DNA from: Diploscapter coronatus
Lineage: Eukaryota; Nematoda; Chromadorea; Rhabditida; Rhabditidae
DNA: 64,000 nucleotides
Assembly: GCA_964036155.1 (NCBI GenBank)
Contig: OZ038422.1
Span: 68,781,201 to 68,845,200, forward strand
Direction of reading: 5' to 3'
This document shows positions 1 through 11,265 of the stretch, piece after piece. Both the position numbers and the translations under genes were made by a program. How positions within the stretch are numbered: the first letter of the stretch is position 1; each line of letters opens with the position of its first letter. The notes under the pieces were generated by a model. That model was given only the letters and a program-made list of their open reading frames with translations, was not told the origin of the DNA and did not search any database.

Positions 1-1348
1 GGCAGAATGTGCTCATTGCAAATACTCTCTCGCTGGCCACAAGCTGACGCCTATTTGCTCTACTCAACTTTCTTCTTGGCTATTTCTATTTCTTGTTCTT
101 GAATGATTTATCGTTTACTGAAACACGTTCTGTTGGTGTAAGTCTTGAATTATCAGAATGATTTTTGGCTGATCTTTCTTTCGTTTTTTCTCCGGCGCAT
201 ACTGTTGCTATTGAATGGATGGCACAATACGTGCTATTGTTTCAGAGATGAAAAGTGAAAATTCGCTCGTCCATTCAACGCATCTGTGGTTTTTCGTTGT
301 CCTGTCAGCAGAGCCACACGGGTCGAGCTTGCAATGCAGCGGACCGCGGACGACATGGCTTCCGTTTCCGTTTTGCTTTTTATCGCACAGCTATTTCCAG
401 TTGAACAGTGCGAATGTGAGAAGCGCGAGAGGGAAGGGAGGAAACAAGCAGAAGAGGGAAGACAATGACGGCGGCCGGACGGGAGAAGGAGGAAGGAGGG
501 AAGGAGCTGCCGCTGCACAGATCGGCTGATGCACGGCCTTTGTGTTCGGCCTGAAGCAGAGAGGCAGGAGCTGTGAAGAGAGGATATACAGGCAAAGACA
601 GACAAGCAAGGAAGGAAGAAAGGAAGGCAGGCAAGCACAGGCACAGGGCACAAGGCACAAGGTGTCTATGCAAACAGCCCGAGGACATAAGTCGACAGGG
701 ACACAGCTAAGCAAAAACGAGAAAGCATTTCACATTTCAGAATCTGGAATACAATGGAGGATATATTATCTCGTTATTAGTAGTGACCATTATCGAAGTT
801 AACCGTTTTGATAAAAAATAACAACTAAACTTAGTTTAAACTCGGAACAAATTCTTATATGAATGAACCTAGCTCAAACTCGTTTAAATTGTTTCGACGA
901 TACAATACAATAATTGCGATCAGTGACGGACTGAAGTCGTATTTTAAAAATTTCAAAGCGAGAATCGGAGTCATAAAGAAATAAACAGGTTGTTGCGAAG
1001 TCGACGTTCAAAATTTTAAAGATAAAATATCTGACTCAGAGTTAGTCAGTCAAATGGTATCAGAATCGGCTCGAAGTAAGAGTTTCGAAAAATCTTATCC
1101 CAAAGCTCATAGATACAACTGGGAAAGAATAAAACCATGGCCTTCTGTATTTATCGGCGGCTACATACACTCACGGTTTGCATTGTTCAGATGTTCGTTT
1201 TTCATAATCCCTTATCAGCTTATCTGACTAATATTAAACGATATCGATTTATATTTTTTCTCTAAATCTTCAGTTTCAACCTTATCTGACACTCAAATAT
1301 TTCATAAAGGAGAAACTGAATTTTAAGCTCATGAAGTTCTAATTTGAC
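1..1348. other. Gene-free left edge with purine-rich tract
   Basis: I see no supportable gene here. From about 410 to 700 the + strand is purine-rich and simple (repeats of AGG, GGAAG and AGAC type). Open frames across it encode only low-complexity Arg/Glu/Lys-rich or, on the other strand, Ser/Leu/Pro-rich peptides, so I do not call them genes. The rest is AT-rich DNA without recognisable motifs. Confidence 0.6.
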
Positions 1349-1559
1349 ATGGTTTGCATCGGTATTGACTTAGGAACGATATATTCGTGCGTTTTTATAG
1401 TCGAATCTGGGAAGTGTACTGTAATTTTTGATCAAGCTATCGAATTATTAGAAGAATTTCGTACCTTCGACAGTTTCATATGGCGATGAAGAAATCCTTG
1501 TCGATAATCCTGATGTTAGCTCAAACAACGATTTCTCAAAAGTTTTATATGATCATTAA
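1349..1559 (+). pseudogene. Hsp70-like N-terminal fragment, frameshifted
   Basis: The ATG at 1349 begins a peptide MVCIGIDLGTIYSCVFIVES that matches the first ATP-phosphate-binding motif of Hsp70 ATPase domains (GIDLGTTYS-CV). The frame runs to a stop at 1487-1489. The expected next segment continues in the +1 frame from 1461 as VPSTVSYGDEEILVDNP, corresponding to the Hsp70 'PS-V-' region, and stops at 1557-1559. One extra base near 1460 therefore separates the two parts. The sequence then degrades, and no later Hsp70 motif (second phosphate loop, substrate-binding domain) is visible before the next gene. No splice site would bridge the shift. I read this as a truncated, decayed Hsp70 copy rather than a working chaperone gene. 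Seen in sequence; family assignment from known motifs. Confidence 0.65.
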
Positions 1560-1995
1560 ATTTTGCTTCATGATCTTTGAACTTCTGACCAGATATAATA
1601 AAGATAGCGATGTAGTCTGTTACGAGGTGCCATCTTTCATCTTTTCGAATTTAAAAATATGTTTTGTATCAATCATATGCCTGATCGAGCAAATTTCACA
1701 CTTTATAACGCAAGCTAATGCGATCGTACTTTTTATTGATCTCACTTTTAGATTAACGCTAAAATTGCACATTAACTTGAATATGTTTCAAATAGTTAGC
1801 TTTTATCGAATCAGCCGAACAAACATCCCTCTATTTTTTAATTAGCGAACAGATTAATTTATGTAAGATTGAAATTGAAATGTCGTCTTCGCAAAACTTC
1901 ACCTGTCAAAATATTCCATTGGAAATTGCAAATTATTTAGTTTACGAAAAACGCGATTTTAGAGCTTAATTCTAGCAATTCTCGATGTCGCTTCA

Positions 1996-4900
1996 ATGAA
2001 GAACTGTACTGATTTCTACGAAACTCCTCAAATTTATTTTGTTGCAAACCACTCGATTGCCGCTATTAGTTTTGTCTATGGACTCATTATTATCATTGCA
2101 CTAATTTTGAAATGTCCTAAACAAGTCAAACATACGAAATGGTCGTTCATTTACTTTCAAATAATATTCACATTCACGGTGATTGAATCAATAGAAGGTC
2201 TGTCAAAATACAAATAGGTTCTGTTGCAATTTTTCAAATTAATAATTTTAGGAATGATTCTAACACTCTATGTGCCCTTCGTCCTATTTAAAACTCATGG
2301 TTTTTACACAGCACTAGGTCTGAATGCTCAAGTTCAGTTGCAGTTATGTCTGGCCTCATTAATGATTTCATTTTCATTTCTCACGTAAGTTCAAAAACAG
2401 TTCTGAGTGAAAGTGTTCAAAGTTCCTATTTCAACTCTACCTCTCTTATACAGAACAAATTGTAAAAAAATCTCAAAATGAATTTAGCTATATTTTCCAA
2501 AAATTAATCAAAAGCAACTGTATCACTATCTTTACTTCAAATTGAAATATCTGGTAGCGAATGTGTAGTTGAAAATGAGGCAAAACGTCCATGTTTAGAT
2601 TCAGAAATATATGTTATAAAATTTTTAACTTCTGTTGAACGCTACATTGTAAGAGAAATTCCTTACACAATTTCAGTTAAACAATATTTATATAACAATT
2701 TTCTATGCGATTTTCTTTTATTATTTTGCCACAACAACTCTCCAAAAATAATAGTAATCTTTTAATCATGCAATGAAAAATACCCCAAATCGATCGCTAT
2801 AGTTTATTTCAACTACGTTACGCTTTATAACATACACCCCTGTTCAGAATCACCTTCTAAAGATTTGAACTGTGAACCCAATTTCCGAACGAATTTCCAG
2901 ATTGACATTCATTTCGCGCCTTCAAGTGATTGTAAGAGCCACAAGTCAAGACACCCGTTTTCGTTTCTTCGTTATGCTGGCTCGATTGATATCATTGTTT
3001 CTTTCATCTGGGCCTATTTTGAATACTACTGTATCATATGCACTCGATATTGGTGTGTATTGTGCTTCAGAACGACCTCATATTTTGGATAAATACTCTG
3101 TAAGTAACAGTTTTGTGAACAAACATAGTGAGGAATATCACAGTCATCGATATTTTGTCAAATCTGAAATCATTGGGGCAAGATTAATAAGATAGATTTT
3201 GCATTGGCGATTAATGTTTTAAAAGGCCTGTATTTTGAATCGTTATTTGCTTACGTAAAATATGCTAAATTTAAGAAGAATGAGATCTAAGAAAAGTTAT
3301 GGGTATGAATATATGTTAATTTTCAATAAGTAATTACTCTGATTTACAAGAAATACACATTGTAAATCATGGATCCTGCTCAAAATGCTGGATAGACTAA
3401 ATCGAATGCACTGATTACGATAATCAAGTCAGAAAAATGCTAAGGGTTCAAAAATAGGTTTTCAATTTAACCTCGAATTTTCTTTTCTGTTGCAGCGAAA
3501 AATGACATTGCCAACGATTTTGCAATGTAAGTTAATTTTGAATTTCTGTTGATGCATTGTGAAGTGAATAATTGAAATTCGGAGCTATTCTCAACTTTTA
3601 GCGTTTTTTCAACTTGATTATCGTAATCAGCGTATTCGATTTGAGCCACTCACCAATTTTGAAAAGGATCCATGATCTACACAATGCTTACATTAGTTGT
3701 TAAGGAATTTACGTTGCTTTTTCTATTTACGCCGAGTTGAAGAGGTCATTAGGGTAACAAGTGAATTTATATCAAATGAGAAGGATCATTTATGTTTACG
3801 TTTTCATTTACGAAATCTTAAAATTAAGTTACATACCTCTCATTGGGATGAAGATTATAAATTAAGATTGAACATATTCAAGAAGTTTCAGCATAATAAC
3901 ATCTACATTTCAAGATTAATAATGAGAAAAAACTAATAATTTCAGAATTATTCATGCATCAAATCATTGCGTCGTCTGGATCCCTGTGCCTATAGTTTCG
4001 ACGGTCTGAAATTTCTGACCGACAATTTCGGTATTCCGAAAGAATATGTCGAGCTTCTGGTTCCATTGGGATTTTTGCTATTCATAATGGCATTTTTGAT
4101 ATTTTATTGCTGTAAGCAACATTTATTATTTTCTGCAGAATTTTCGAAAATACATAGATTCATAGACCATTCTAATTTTTAAAGCAATAGCATTTATCTT
4201 GTACTTTGTGGAATATATAATTCAGCTGCAGCGATTACATAAGGAGGTTGCGAAGTAAACACCTAAGCGATCATTTTTTTTTGTAAAATGCTTGCAATAT
4301 ATTCTAGTTCAAAAGACTTGTTTCTTTACTACAGAATGATCCATAATTACCTATGACAACTTTCAAACTCGCACATTCTGAACTGGATGACTACTCCAAA
4401 TTCCCTTAATGGGATATCATTTTGAAGCTTGATATAAGTAGATATCATCCACTTTTTAAAATATTATTACCAATGATAAGACGCTGATTTCTAACTGATA
4501 GTCAGCAAGAAGTGGACATCGTAGAATTCTGAATCCTGAAATCGTCACCAGGATTTAGTTCAACTAAAATTTAGAAGAAATTGATCCTGCATGCCGTGGT
4601 GATTAGTTCTTGTAGAATTTGCAACTTGCTTTTTTTACTTTCCTCAACCATCTGTAGCATTTAGCTACATTGAGTTTGTGCCTTTGCAAGCCTAGCGACA
4701 GCATGCTCCGAAAATGAGTTATCGTAATCTTGCTATGGCTTATTCGAATTTCATCAAACTCATCACGATACTAAAATCTTGGTATGGAGATTCCAAAAAT
4801 CCCAAATTTGGCTGGTTTCAAACTCTTTAAACCCGATTTATGATCGTTTGAAGGTTGTCATAGAGAATTATGGTCTGCTCTGCACTTTAGTTTCCATACA

Positions 4901-5730
4901 TGCTTCATTAAACAAGCTTATATTTGAATTCATAATGTTTCTAAATGATCAAGTTCACTTTCGAATTTTCATAATGAATGAAACTAGAAATTTTATTGAT
5001 GATCATAAATTATTTAGTTTGAAATTTTTAGGCATTGGAATTTTGTCATATTTATCGTACAAATCCATCCATGAATTCCGTATGTTGTCATCAAAATCGA
5101 ATAATAAAATGGAGCTGCTTTTGGTCCGAGATTCTGCAGCCCAGGTGCGCTATTGTTTCATGATTATCTATATTCTGCTTATTTACTGATTATTAAATTA
5201 TTAGATTCTCGTGCTGACTTTGACGACAATAGCTCCCTGTGCCTTTGTGATTGTTCTCTGTCTGTTCGAGATATTCTTCCAACGTAAGAGGTTTCGAAAT
5301 GTATTACGCTATCAAATGCAATTTACCCATTCTGTATTTCTCGACATTTCAAAGTGATATACGTGCATATTCAGTATCTAGCACCAACTACTGATTTATG
5401 CTAACGAAACATTTCGCTAGAACCCAAAATTAATTACTTCTAAATGTCTGCTAGTGATGAATATTTAAAACGTTCATCATTTTTTGCAGAATTAGCCGAC
5501 TTCTTAATCCTCATAGCCTCCTCATCTACCATTTTATACAATACCTACTGTGTTTTATGCGTGTCTTACATTCAACAGGCTGTCGTCGAATTATTCCGAA
5601 GTATGAGAGCATGAATATTGCGAATTATAATCATCCAAAACAATGTTTTGCAGGTTGGGGCATAAAGAATCGTCGTCCGTCATTGATAGCGCCTAAAACA
5701 CAACTCAATACCTCCGTCACGACATTTTAG
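1996..5730 (+). CDS. Putative nematode seven-transmembrane chemoreceptor-like protein
   Basis: Eight exons join in frame: 1996-2197, 2252-2384, 2901-3099, 3946-4111, 5032-5144, 5205-5283, 5490-5600, 5654-5730, giving 359 residues. Hydrophobic segments are spaced as in a 7TM receptor. Examples are AISFVYGLIIIIALILKC (TM1), MILTLYVPFVLF (TM2), LQLCLASLMISFSFLTLTF (TM3), FVMLARLISLFLSSG (TM4), ELLVPLGFLLFIMAFLIFYC (TM5), a helix in exon 6 (TM6) and ADFLILIASSSTILYNTY (TM7). A Lys/Arg-rich tail ends at the stop TAG 5728-5730. There is a possible N-glycosylation site near the N terminus (NHS) and one in the second extracellular loop (NYS). Length and layout fit nematode SR-superfamily chemoreceptors, expected in sensory-neuron membranes. 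I cannot place it in a named family (Srh, Str, Sri and so on). Two introns are large: intron 3 (3100-3945) holds a repeat element and intron 4 (4112-5031) is 920 bp. It could be another rhodopsin-like orphan receptor. Confidence 0.7.
3361..3680. repeat. MITE-like inverted-repeat element in receptor intron 3, copy 1
   Basis: The left end (AAATCATGGATCCTGCTCAA...) and right end (...GGATCCATGATC) are inverted copies. The arms run about 70-95 bp, pairing the segment around GATTACGATAATCAAGT on both sides. A diverged second copy lies at 39987-40304, sharing segments such as CTGCAGC-GCGA, TTGCCAAC and GTGAAGTGAATA. It has no coding capacity, so it is probably a non-autonomous DNA transposon. Confidence 0.75.
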
Positions 5731-6832
5731 TACAAATCTCTCAATACCTCGATTAATCCATGTGGATTTTATTCAAATAAATATATTGAACTGATACTTT
5801 ATCTTCATTAGTCACAAAAATAGAAGGAGATAAATTGAACAACTTGAGTGAGATTATAAATGTCGTACAGTTGAATGAAACCATATTTGTATCTGTTATT
5901 GTCGAGTTGAGAATCGAGAAGCATGCAAAATCTCGTATAGAAAAAGACCATTTACCGCTAATATGATGAAAGTTGCAAAAAATTGAAACGGCCGTTCACA
6001 AAAAAAATGTGGACTATCAAAATATATTTCACAACTTTATCCAACAGAAAACAGCGATAATTTTAAATTACAATGAGATCACATGTATTTCTATATATTT
6101 TGCGCGTTTCATGATTCCTTTCAAGCATTTGCATTATTTTTATTTCAGAAATAATCTACTTTGAGGACTATATTGTCACTCTGTCAAGAAAAGATATATA
6201 TGAGATGTTATATTTTGAGATTATTTATACCAGAGCTGACTGATGTAAGATTTGAATTTTTTGGGTAGGAATTAAGTATAAATTTTTTTCCAGAATCGGA
6301 GTTCTTCTTGAGTCCGGATAAATTCTGCTCGTGACTTGATTATATCGAAGTTATAGTTTGTGTTTATTTATCCTCTTGCTAAGCTTCTAGCATCTAATAC
6401 TGGCGAAAAATTATTCGACCTGACATTCAACTGATTCAATAAAATGTGTTAGAACCCAAATTTCGTCGACTTGAAATTTAGATTGCCATAATGGTTTTGT
6501 TGTAATAAACATTTTCCACATACTTTGATACATTTTCTTGAAGATCACCTGATTGAACCTTGATGAGTTTCCTGCCCTCACATAATTCTTTCAAAGTTCA
6601 AGCACTCTACTTTCATTTTAGAGCATTACACAGAAACCAACCGAAGATATGCTTTCGAGTAATGGAAACAATAAATCAGTCAGTTGTTCATAACAAAATG
6701 CGTTCGGATGGGTCAGATCGAGGGATATAAAGGCAACATGCAGCAACAGAGTTGAGGTCAAGTTTTACTTCCGAGCCCTCGACTTTAGGATTTATTTCAA
6801 AGTTCTAAATCCTTTATTTCGACTTCAGAAAA
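5731..6832. other. Intergenic, no gene seen
   Basis: AT-rich spacer between the receptor gene and the secreted-protein gene. AATAAA at 5776-5781 may serve the receptor's 3' end. Short open frames here show no motif, signal peptide or splice support. The last 100 bp contain a TATAAA-like stretch (6726) and should hold the promoter of the next gene. Confidence 0.5.
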
Positions 6833-8166
6833 ATGTTTCGATTGCTTGCGCTGCTTTTCATCGGTTGCTCCCTATTCGTCAATATCTCTGGCAGACCAAC
6901 AGAAACGGGAAATGTCGAATGCAAGTTGCATTTCGTTATTTTATTAGAAAATGAACAGAATTTCTTCTAATTTTCAAATATTGCATGTTTAGTGAAAGAG
7001 ATGAAAACGAAAATGGCTATCTATCGCCTTCTGATCGAGAAGGCGACTCCTGAACAAAGAGAAAAGGTCCATAAGGTAGATTTTTTTTATTCTTATGGAG
7101 TTTTGGAAAGTTTGACATAAATTAAAATTTGCAACTGGGATGATATGCGAATTAAGCAAAAAGGGAAATGTGCTCATCATAATTACTGTTCGGTTTTCAT
7201 TTATAGAAGATGAGAAATTTCTACGAATTCTCGCGCTCGCACCCCGAAATTACACCTAAACTCAATGATAAAACTGCTAATTACCAATATTACTGATACC
7301 AAGATCTGATATGAATCTCGATTAATTAGAACTGATAAGTATGAAGTGAAACAGAAATCCAATCGAATGTTTTGTGCAACATGTGGAGAGTTCCATACTT
7401 CAAAATAAGGTTTAAAAGGACTAATCATTTTAAAATGACTAGTAACATCTCACTCAATCTTTTACTTTTCTACGCTTCAACATAATTCCCACATTAAAAT
7501 GGTTAAATTTTCATTAAAAAATTATTGAATAAAAGTGTTGAACATCTAGATCATGGAAATAGTGTTCGATCGAAAGATGAAGGCCGAAGAGAAGTTCGAA
7601 GCGATTTCCACAATTCCTGGAGTTAAGGAATTTTCGCCTGAGGACAGGGTTTCGTCCAACCTCGAATTTCTTGATAACTCAGCGAATTCCAGGAGTCGAT
7701 CAGGAAGTTTCTGAAACAAATGAGTGAAATGCTGCTCTATTTCGATAATGAAATTCAGCCAAAATTGAGCCCGAAGGTGGGAAGGAAAATGTATCACTTA
7801 TCATTAGATATTTAGGCAAAAACGTTTTTCGCTGATATGGAAAATTTGGTTAAAAACATCATTCCATTCATCCTGAGTTCTGAGGAAGAACAGGATAAAT
7901 CGGTTGAATTTTCTTCATTTCTCGATATCTCTAATCTCTCCTTTTTATTAGATCGAGGTCTTTGTTTCTGGATTAGAACTCGAAGATTCGATGCAAATCT
8001 TCGACGCATATCTCAAGATTTACGTAAGCTGTCAATTATCGATGAAAGTTTATCAAAAACTCATTTGCAGAAGAAGGCGAAGGATATCGGTTTGGTCGAC
8101 CAATACATCAAAATGTCCAAAGTCAAGTCGATCACTGAAACGACTCCTCTTCCTATGATCAATTAA
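6833..8166 (+). CDS. Small secreted helical protein (FAR-like by size and composition only)
   Basis: Seven exons (6833-6920, 6993-7075, 7550-7648, 7693-7776, 7816-7902, 7952-8023, 8071-8166) give 202 residues. The start MFRLLALLFIGCSLFVNISG is a clear signal peptide, so the product is probably secreted. The mature part is Lys/Glu-rich and predicted helical, with no cysteines. It contains blocks such as EKATPEQREKVHK, EFSPEDRESIRKFLKQMSEM and KKAKDIGLVDQYIKM. Size, signal peptide and charged amphipathic helices resemble nematode fatty-acid/retinol-binding (FAR) proteins, but I see no diagnostic motif and hold that loosely. SXP/RAL-2 type proteins are an alternative. Intron 1 (6921-6992) starts with GC rather than GT; only that choice keeps the frame. 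Intron 5 (7903-7951) could be read through in frame, giving a variant with 17 extra codons there followed by a shifted C terminus. Confidence 0.7.
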
Positions 8167-9304
8167 ATCGAATACAATGCAAACTTTTAAAAAGCGAATT
8201 ATTATTTTAATTACATAAAAATTTTAGTATAAATAAAGTTTTCTTGCAAATATTTTTTTATACTTTCAACATAAAATCGAAATGATGTTTTAAAAGAATA
8301 TAACAAAAACATTCTTTATTTCATCCTGAAAATGTAATATACAACGACTCAAAACAATTATTGAGTATTGAATATTATGAAATGGCAAGTACACAAATTA
8401 TCACAGAGAGCATTACCAAATATAAATACAATCTCCGCGCGCTACTTGCCTTCGACGGCGTGATAAATTAAAATGTTTTTAAAGGCCTCCTGTAAAATTC
8501 ACCACTTCTTTCCCTATACTCCCTAGCTCTAAAATCTGGTGAATTTTACAGGAAATCTTTCTTAAATCATTTTCCAATAATAACACTACATAACATTTTA
8601 AACAATCAACTTCGAATTCTAATAACCAGGAAATCATCATCATCTAATAATCATAAGAAATATACTTGTTAACGATAATTTTGTGATAACAGTTTGCGTA
8701 AATTTGGCAAATTTTGTGAAATTCGTTTTTGTTAAGACGCCTTCTTTGAATAACCCGAACAAAATATAAAGAGCGGCTGGACAATTGCAAAAGTGTCTCG
8801 GATTCGAACCAAACTTATATGGTGGATACACCCATGGGCCCTAAACACAAAAATGAGAAGATCAGGTCTCGTTCCTTAAAGTGGGCGGGGGTATAAGGGG
8901 TCAAAGTGGATATTTTCGAGGGGTGTTAACATAAGTTGATCAATTTTCGATATGCTATCAATTATTTATTGTTTTCTTGAACTTATTCAACCGTATTTAA
9001 AAAATTAAATTTTCTGGTAATGACATTGTCGCAAATAATGGAGAGTAAGTGACAGGATCAGGGCTATTTGAAGTTCAAAAAATCGAACTTGAACTGAACT
9101 GAACTTCCAGATAGTTCGAAGTTCAGTTCAGTTCAGTTCGTACAACCATGATTAAAATGAATATTTATTTCAGCTACAATTATTCCTCATCACTTCTGGA
9201 TGTCTTCGAGAGTTGTCTGTATCATGTCTATTGAAATTAAATTACTATTTCACATTTATTGAATCAAATTTCTGTATGAAATCTGAGACTATTATAATCA
9301 AGCT
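8167..9304. other. Intergenic spacer with hairpin and GTTCA repeats
   Basis: No gene found. It holds AATAAA at 8233 (likely 3' end of the secreted-protein gene), the hairpin at 8488-8553, and a run of GTTCA/TGAAC units at about 9083-9140 that is itself palindromic. Confidence 0.5.
8488..8553. repeat. Perfect 17-bp hairpin
   Basis: TCCTGTAAAATTCACCA (8488-8504) is followed 32 bases later by its exact reverse complement (8537-8553). The stem is shorter than a typical animal miRNA precursor and the loop is long. It may be the remains of a short inverted-repeat element. Confidence 0.7.
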
Positions 9305-10881
9305 TTATGCAAATTTTCCGACTTCACGCCATCTATTCGTTTGTGGATCGTATTCCTCGATTGAATCACAAAAATTTTTGTATCTCGCTTGTTGAAATCT
9401 AAATTAGCAAATATTTCGTATAAAGATGTGCAAAATCTCAGCTCACCCTCCGATTGCATACAATTTCCCGTTAGCGACAATGAGCGAATGATGATATCTA
9501 GCATAGTTCATATCAGCGATTCGAGAAATTCGACTGCCAACTGGAGCTGAGGGGTCGAAACACAGACAGGATTTTAATACATTAGGATGACTAAATATAT
9601 AATGATACATTATTTATCATACAAAATTAACGACCTCACTCCTCCAGTTATGTAAATTTTTCCATTTAGCGATGCAACTCCTAATGAACCTCGTCTTTCT
9701 GGAATCTCTCCAACTTCAATCCATTCCCGTTCATCGTCTGATAATCGATATATCTTTTTACTATCAAGGCCATCAATAACTGAATATTCGTAATTACAAT
9801 AATGAAAATGCTATAATGTGACTGTATAAAGTTTGATCGCATATTATTGTTTGAGCTTCACTAATTGGAGAAGGAAATGTAGGTCCTGTTTCCCATTTTC
9901 CATCTATTAAAACCTGAATTAATTATTTCATGGACTTTCACTCGATCTTCTTACATCAACTCGATTCGTATCTTCCCCTGTTTTAGGATCCTCTCCACCC
10001 AAATAATACAATTTGTCTTTGAAATAAGCCACAGATGCACCTCCACGCCATTCAGGAGGATCTGGACCTGTAAAATTCTTTGAATCGATCATTCATGGAT
10101 TTGTTGATAAGACCTCTTGAAATTTGTCGAGTATTCAAGTCAAAAATTTCAAATGATTTATTTTCGCTGTTAATTCCAAAAATCTGAAATCTAAGAAATT
10201 ATTCAAAATAACGAACATAAGAATTCACTTTATTCTGTGTAGCTGCTACTCCATATGGCCAATAATAGTTATGGAAGTTCGCAATCTTTTCGATTGAAAA
10301 GTTATCAGAATTGAACAAGCCTATCCTTCCTTCATCTTCATCCTCATCTTCATCATTATTTGGATATGAATCTAAATTATAAGAAATTATCGGATCTTTT
10401 ATTCGTTAAATTTATTCCTATCACTTACAGTAAAATAAAGTTTTATCCCTGCTACTTGATGGAGTATTTTGATCGATCTTCGAAGAATTGTCAAATTTCT
10501 GCTGTAATTCATTCATATAAATGCTAGTTAATGGTAATGATCTAGCACCTGCCGACTTTAAAGTGCTAGAATAACAACACCGGCTAAAAGAAGTGCGCAT
10601 AATAGAACTAATAGAAAAATTGATTTTTTAAACCAAAGATGTTTATATTTTTTATTATGGGCGTTTCTTTTGGTCGGTACTGTATATAGAGAAAAATCAT
10701 TTCGGTGCTATAATAATTAGTAAAAAATGTGAAAAAAATAAAAAATTTTAAATAGATTATCTTCAATATACTCAAAGCTGATCGAATCAGCGATTATATA
10801 AGCTTTTAAAAATCATACCTTATTCATATCTTCGGTCGATTGCAGGGAATGTTGATCGTGCTGAATTGGTACATCTGCCAT
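9305..10881 (-). CDS. Membrane-anchored kelch-repeat protein, copy A (possible recent pseudogene)
   Basis: This copy parallels kelch copy B exon for exon: 10819-10881, 10579 or 10549-10707, 10429-10501, 10229-10371, 10114-10183, 9955-10067, 9823-9913, 9635-9779, 9447-9590, 9305-9398. The start is MADVPIQHDQHSLQS, followed by a basic stretch (NKKYKHLWFKKS) and the membrane segment SIFLLVLLCALLLAG. Extracellular kelch blades follow, for example YFKDKLYYLGG, SLNGKIYITGG, ANGKLYAIGG and the YDPQTNRW strand. The problem is in exon 2. With the best-looking 47-bp intron (10502-10548) the frame is continuous but carries TAA at 10560-10558, just after the membrane segment. A weak upstream donor at 10578 (77-bp intron) removes the stop and gives 354 residues. 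All eight downstream exons are undamaged, so the gene is either active through the alternative donor or very recently inactivated. Topology is probably type II (cytoplasmic N terminus, blades outside). Confidence 0.65.
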
Positions 10882-11265
10882 ACTAGATTGTCTCAGAGAT
10901 TCAGTTGCAACCTAGTTTTGATATATAGTACCGGACAAAAAGTGGTAAACAAAGATATTTTTAGCTATAACTTTCTATATACTTGACTAATCAGGACAAA
11001 TTTTTCGGCACTAATGCCTGTGTTTGAGGAAAAATGTTAGTAAAAGTGGAAAATCTGAAGATGACTTCCGGGGCTGATTTCTTTCCTTAGAATTACTTGT
11101 ATAAGAAACGATAAACTGCTATACGATCCATGCACCCTAATCGTTATTTTGAATGAAGTGCCATGAATCTGTTTTCATAAACGAAAACCCACTTGCGCCC
11201 TCTAAGTGAAAAGTGTCATTTTAAATAAGTGTAAATTTAATCATTTCTAACTAATAATACCTATA
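10882..11265. other. Spacer between the kelch copies with transposon-end fragments
   Basis: From 10926 the sequence TA-GTACCGGACAAAAAGTGG resembles the left end of the palindromic element at 43352, though diverged. At 11188-11206 CCCACTTGCGCCCTCTA is identical to the right end of the element at 47675-48357. No complete element is visible. Confidence 0.5.

Noticed and set aside
215..802. Overlapping frames at the left edge on both strands.
   Set aside because: Purine-rich simple sequence. The peptides are compositionally biased and unlike any family I know.
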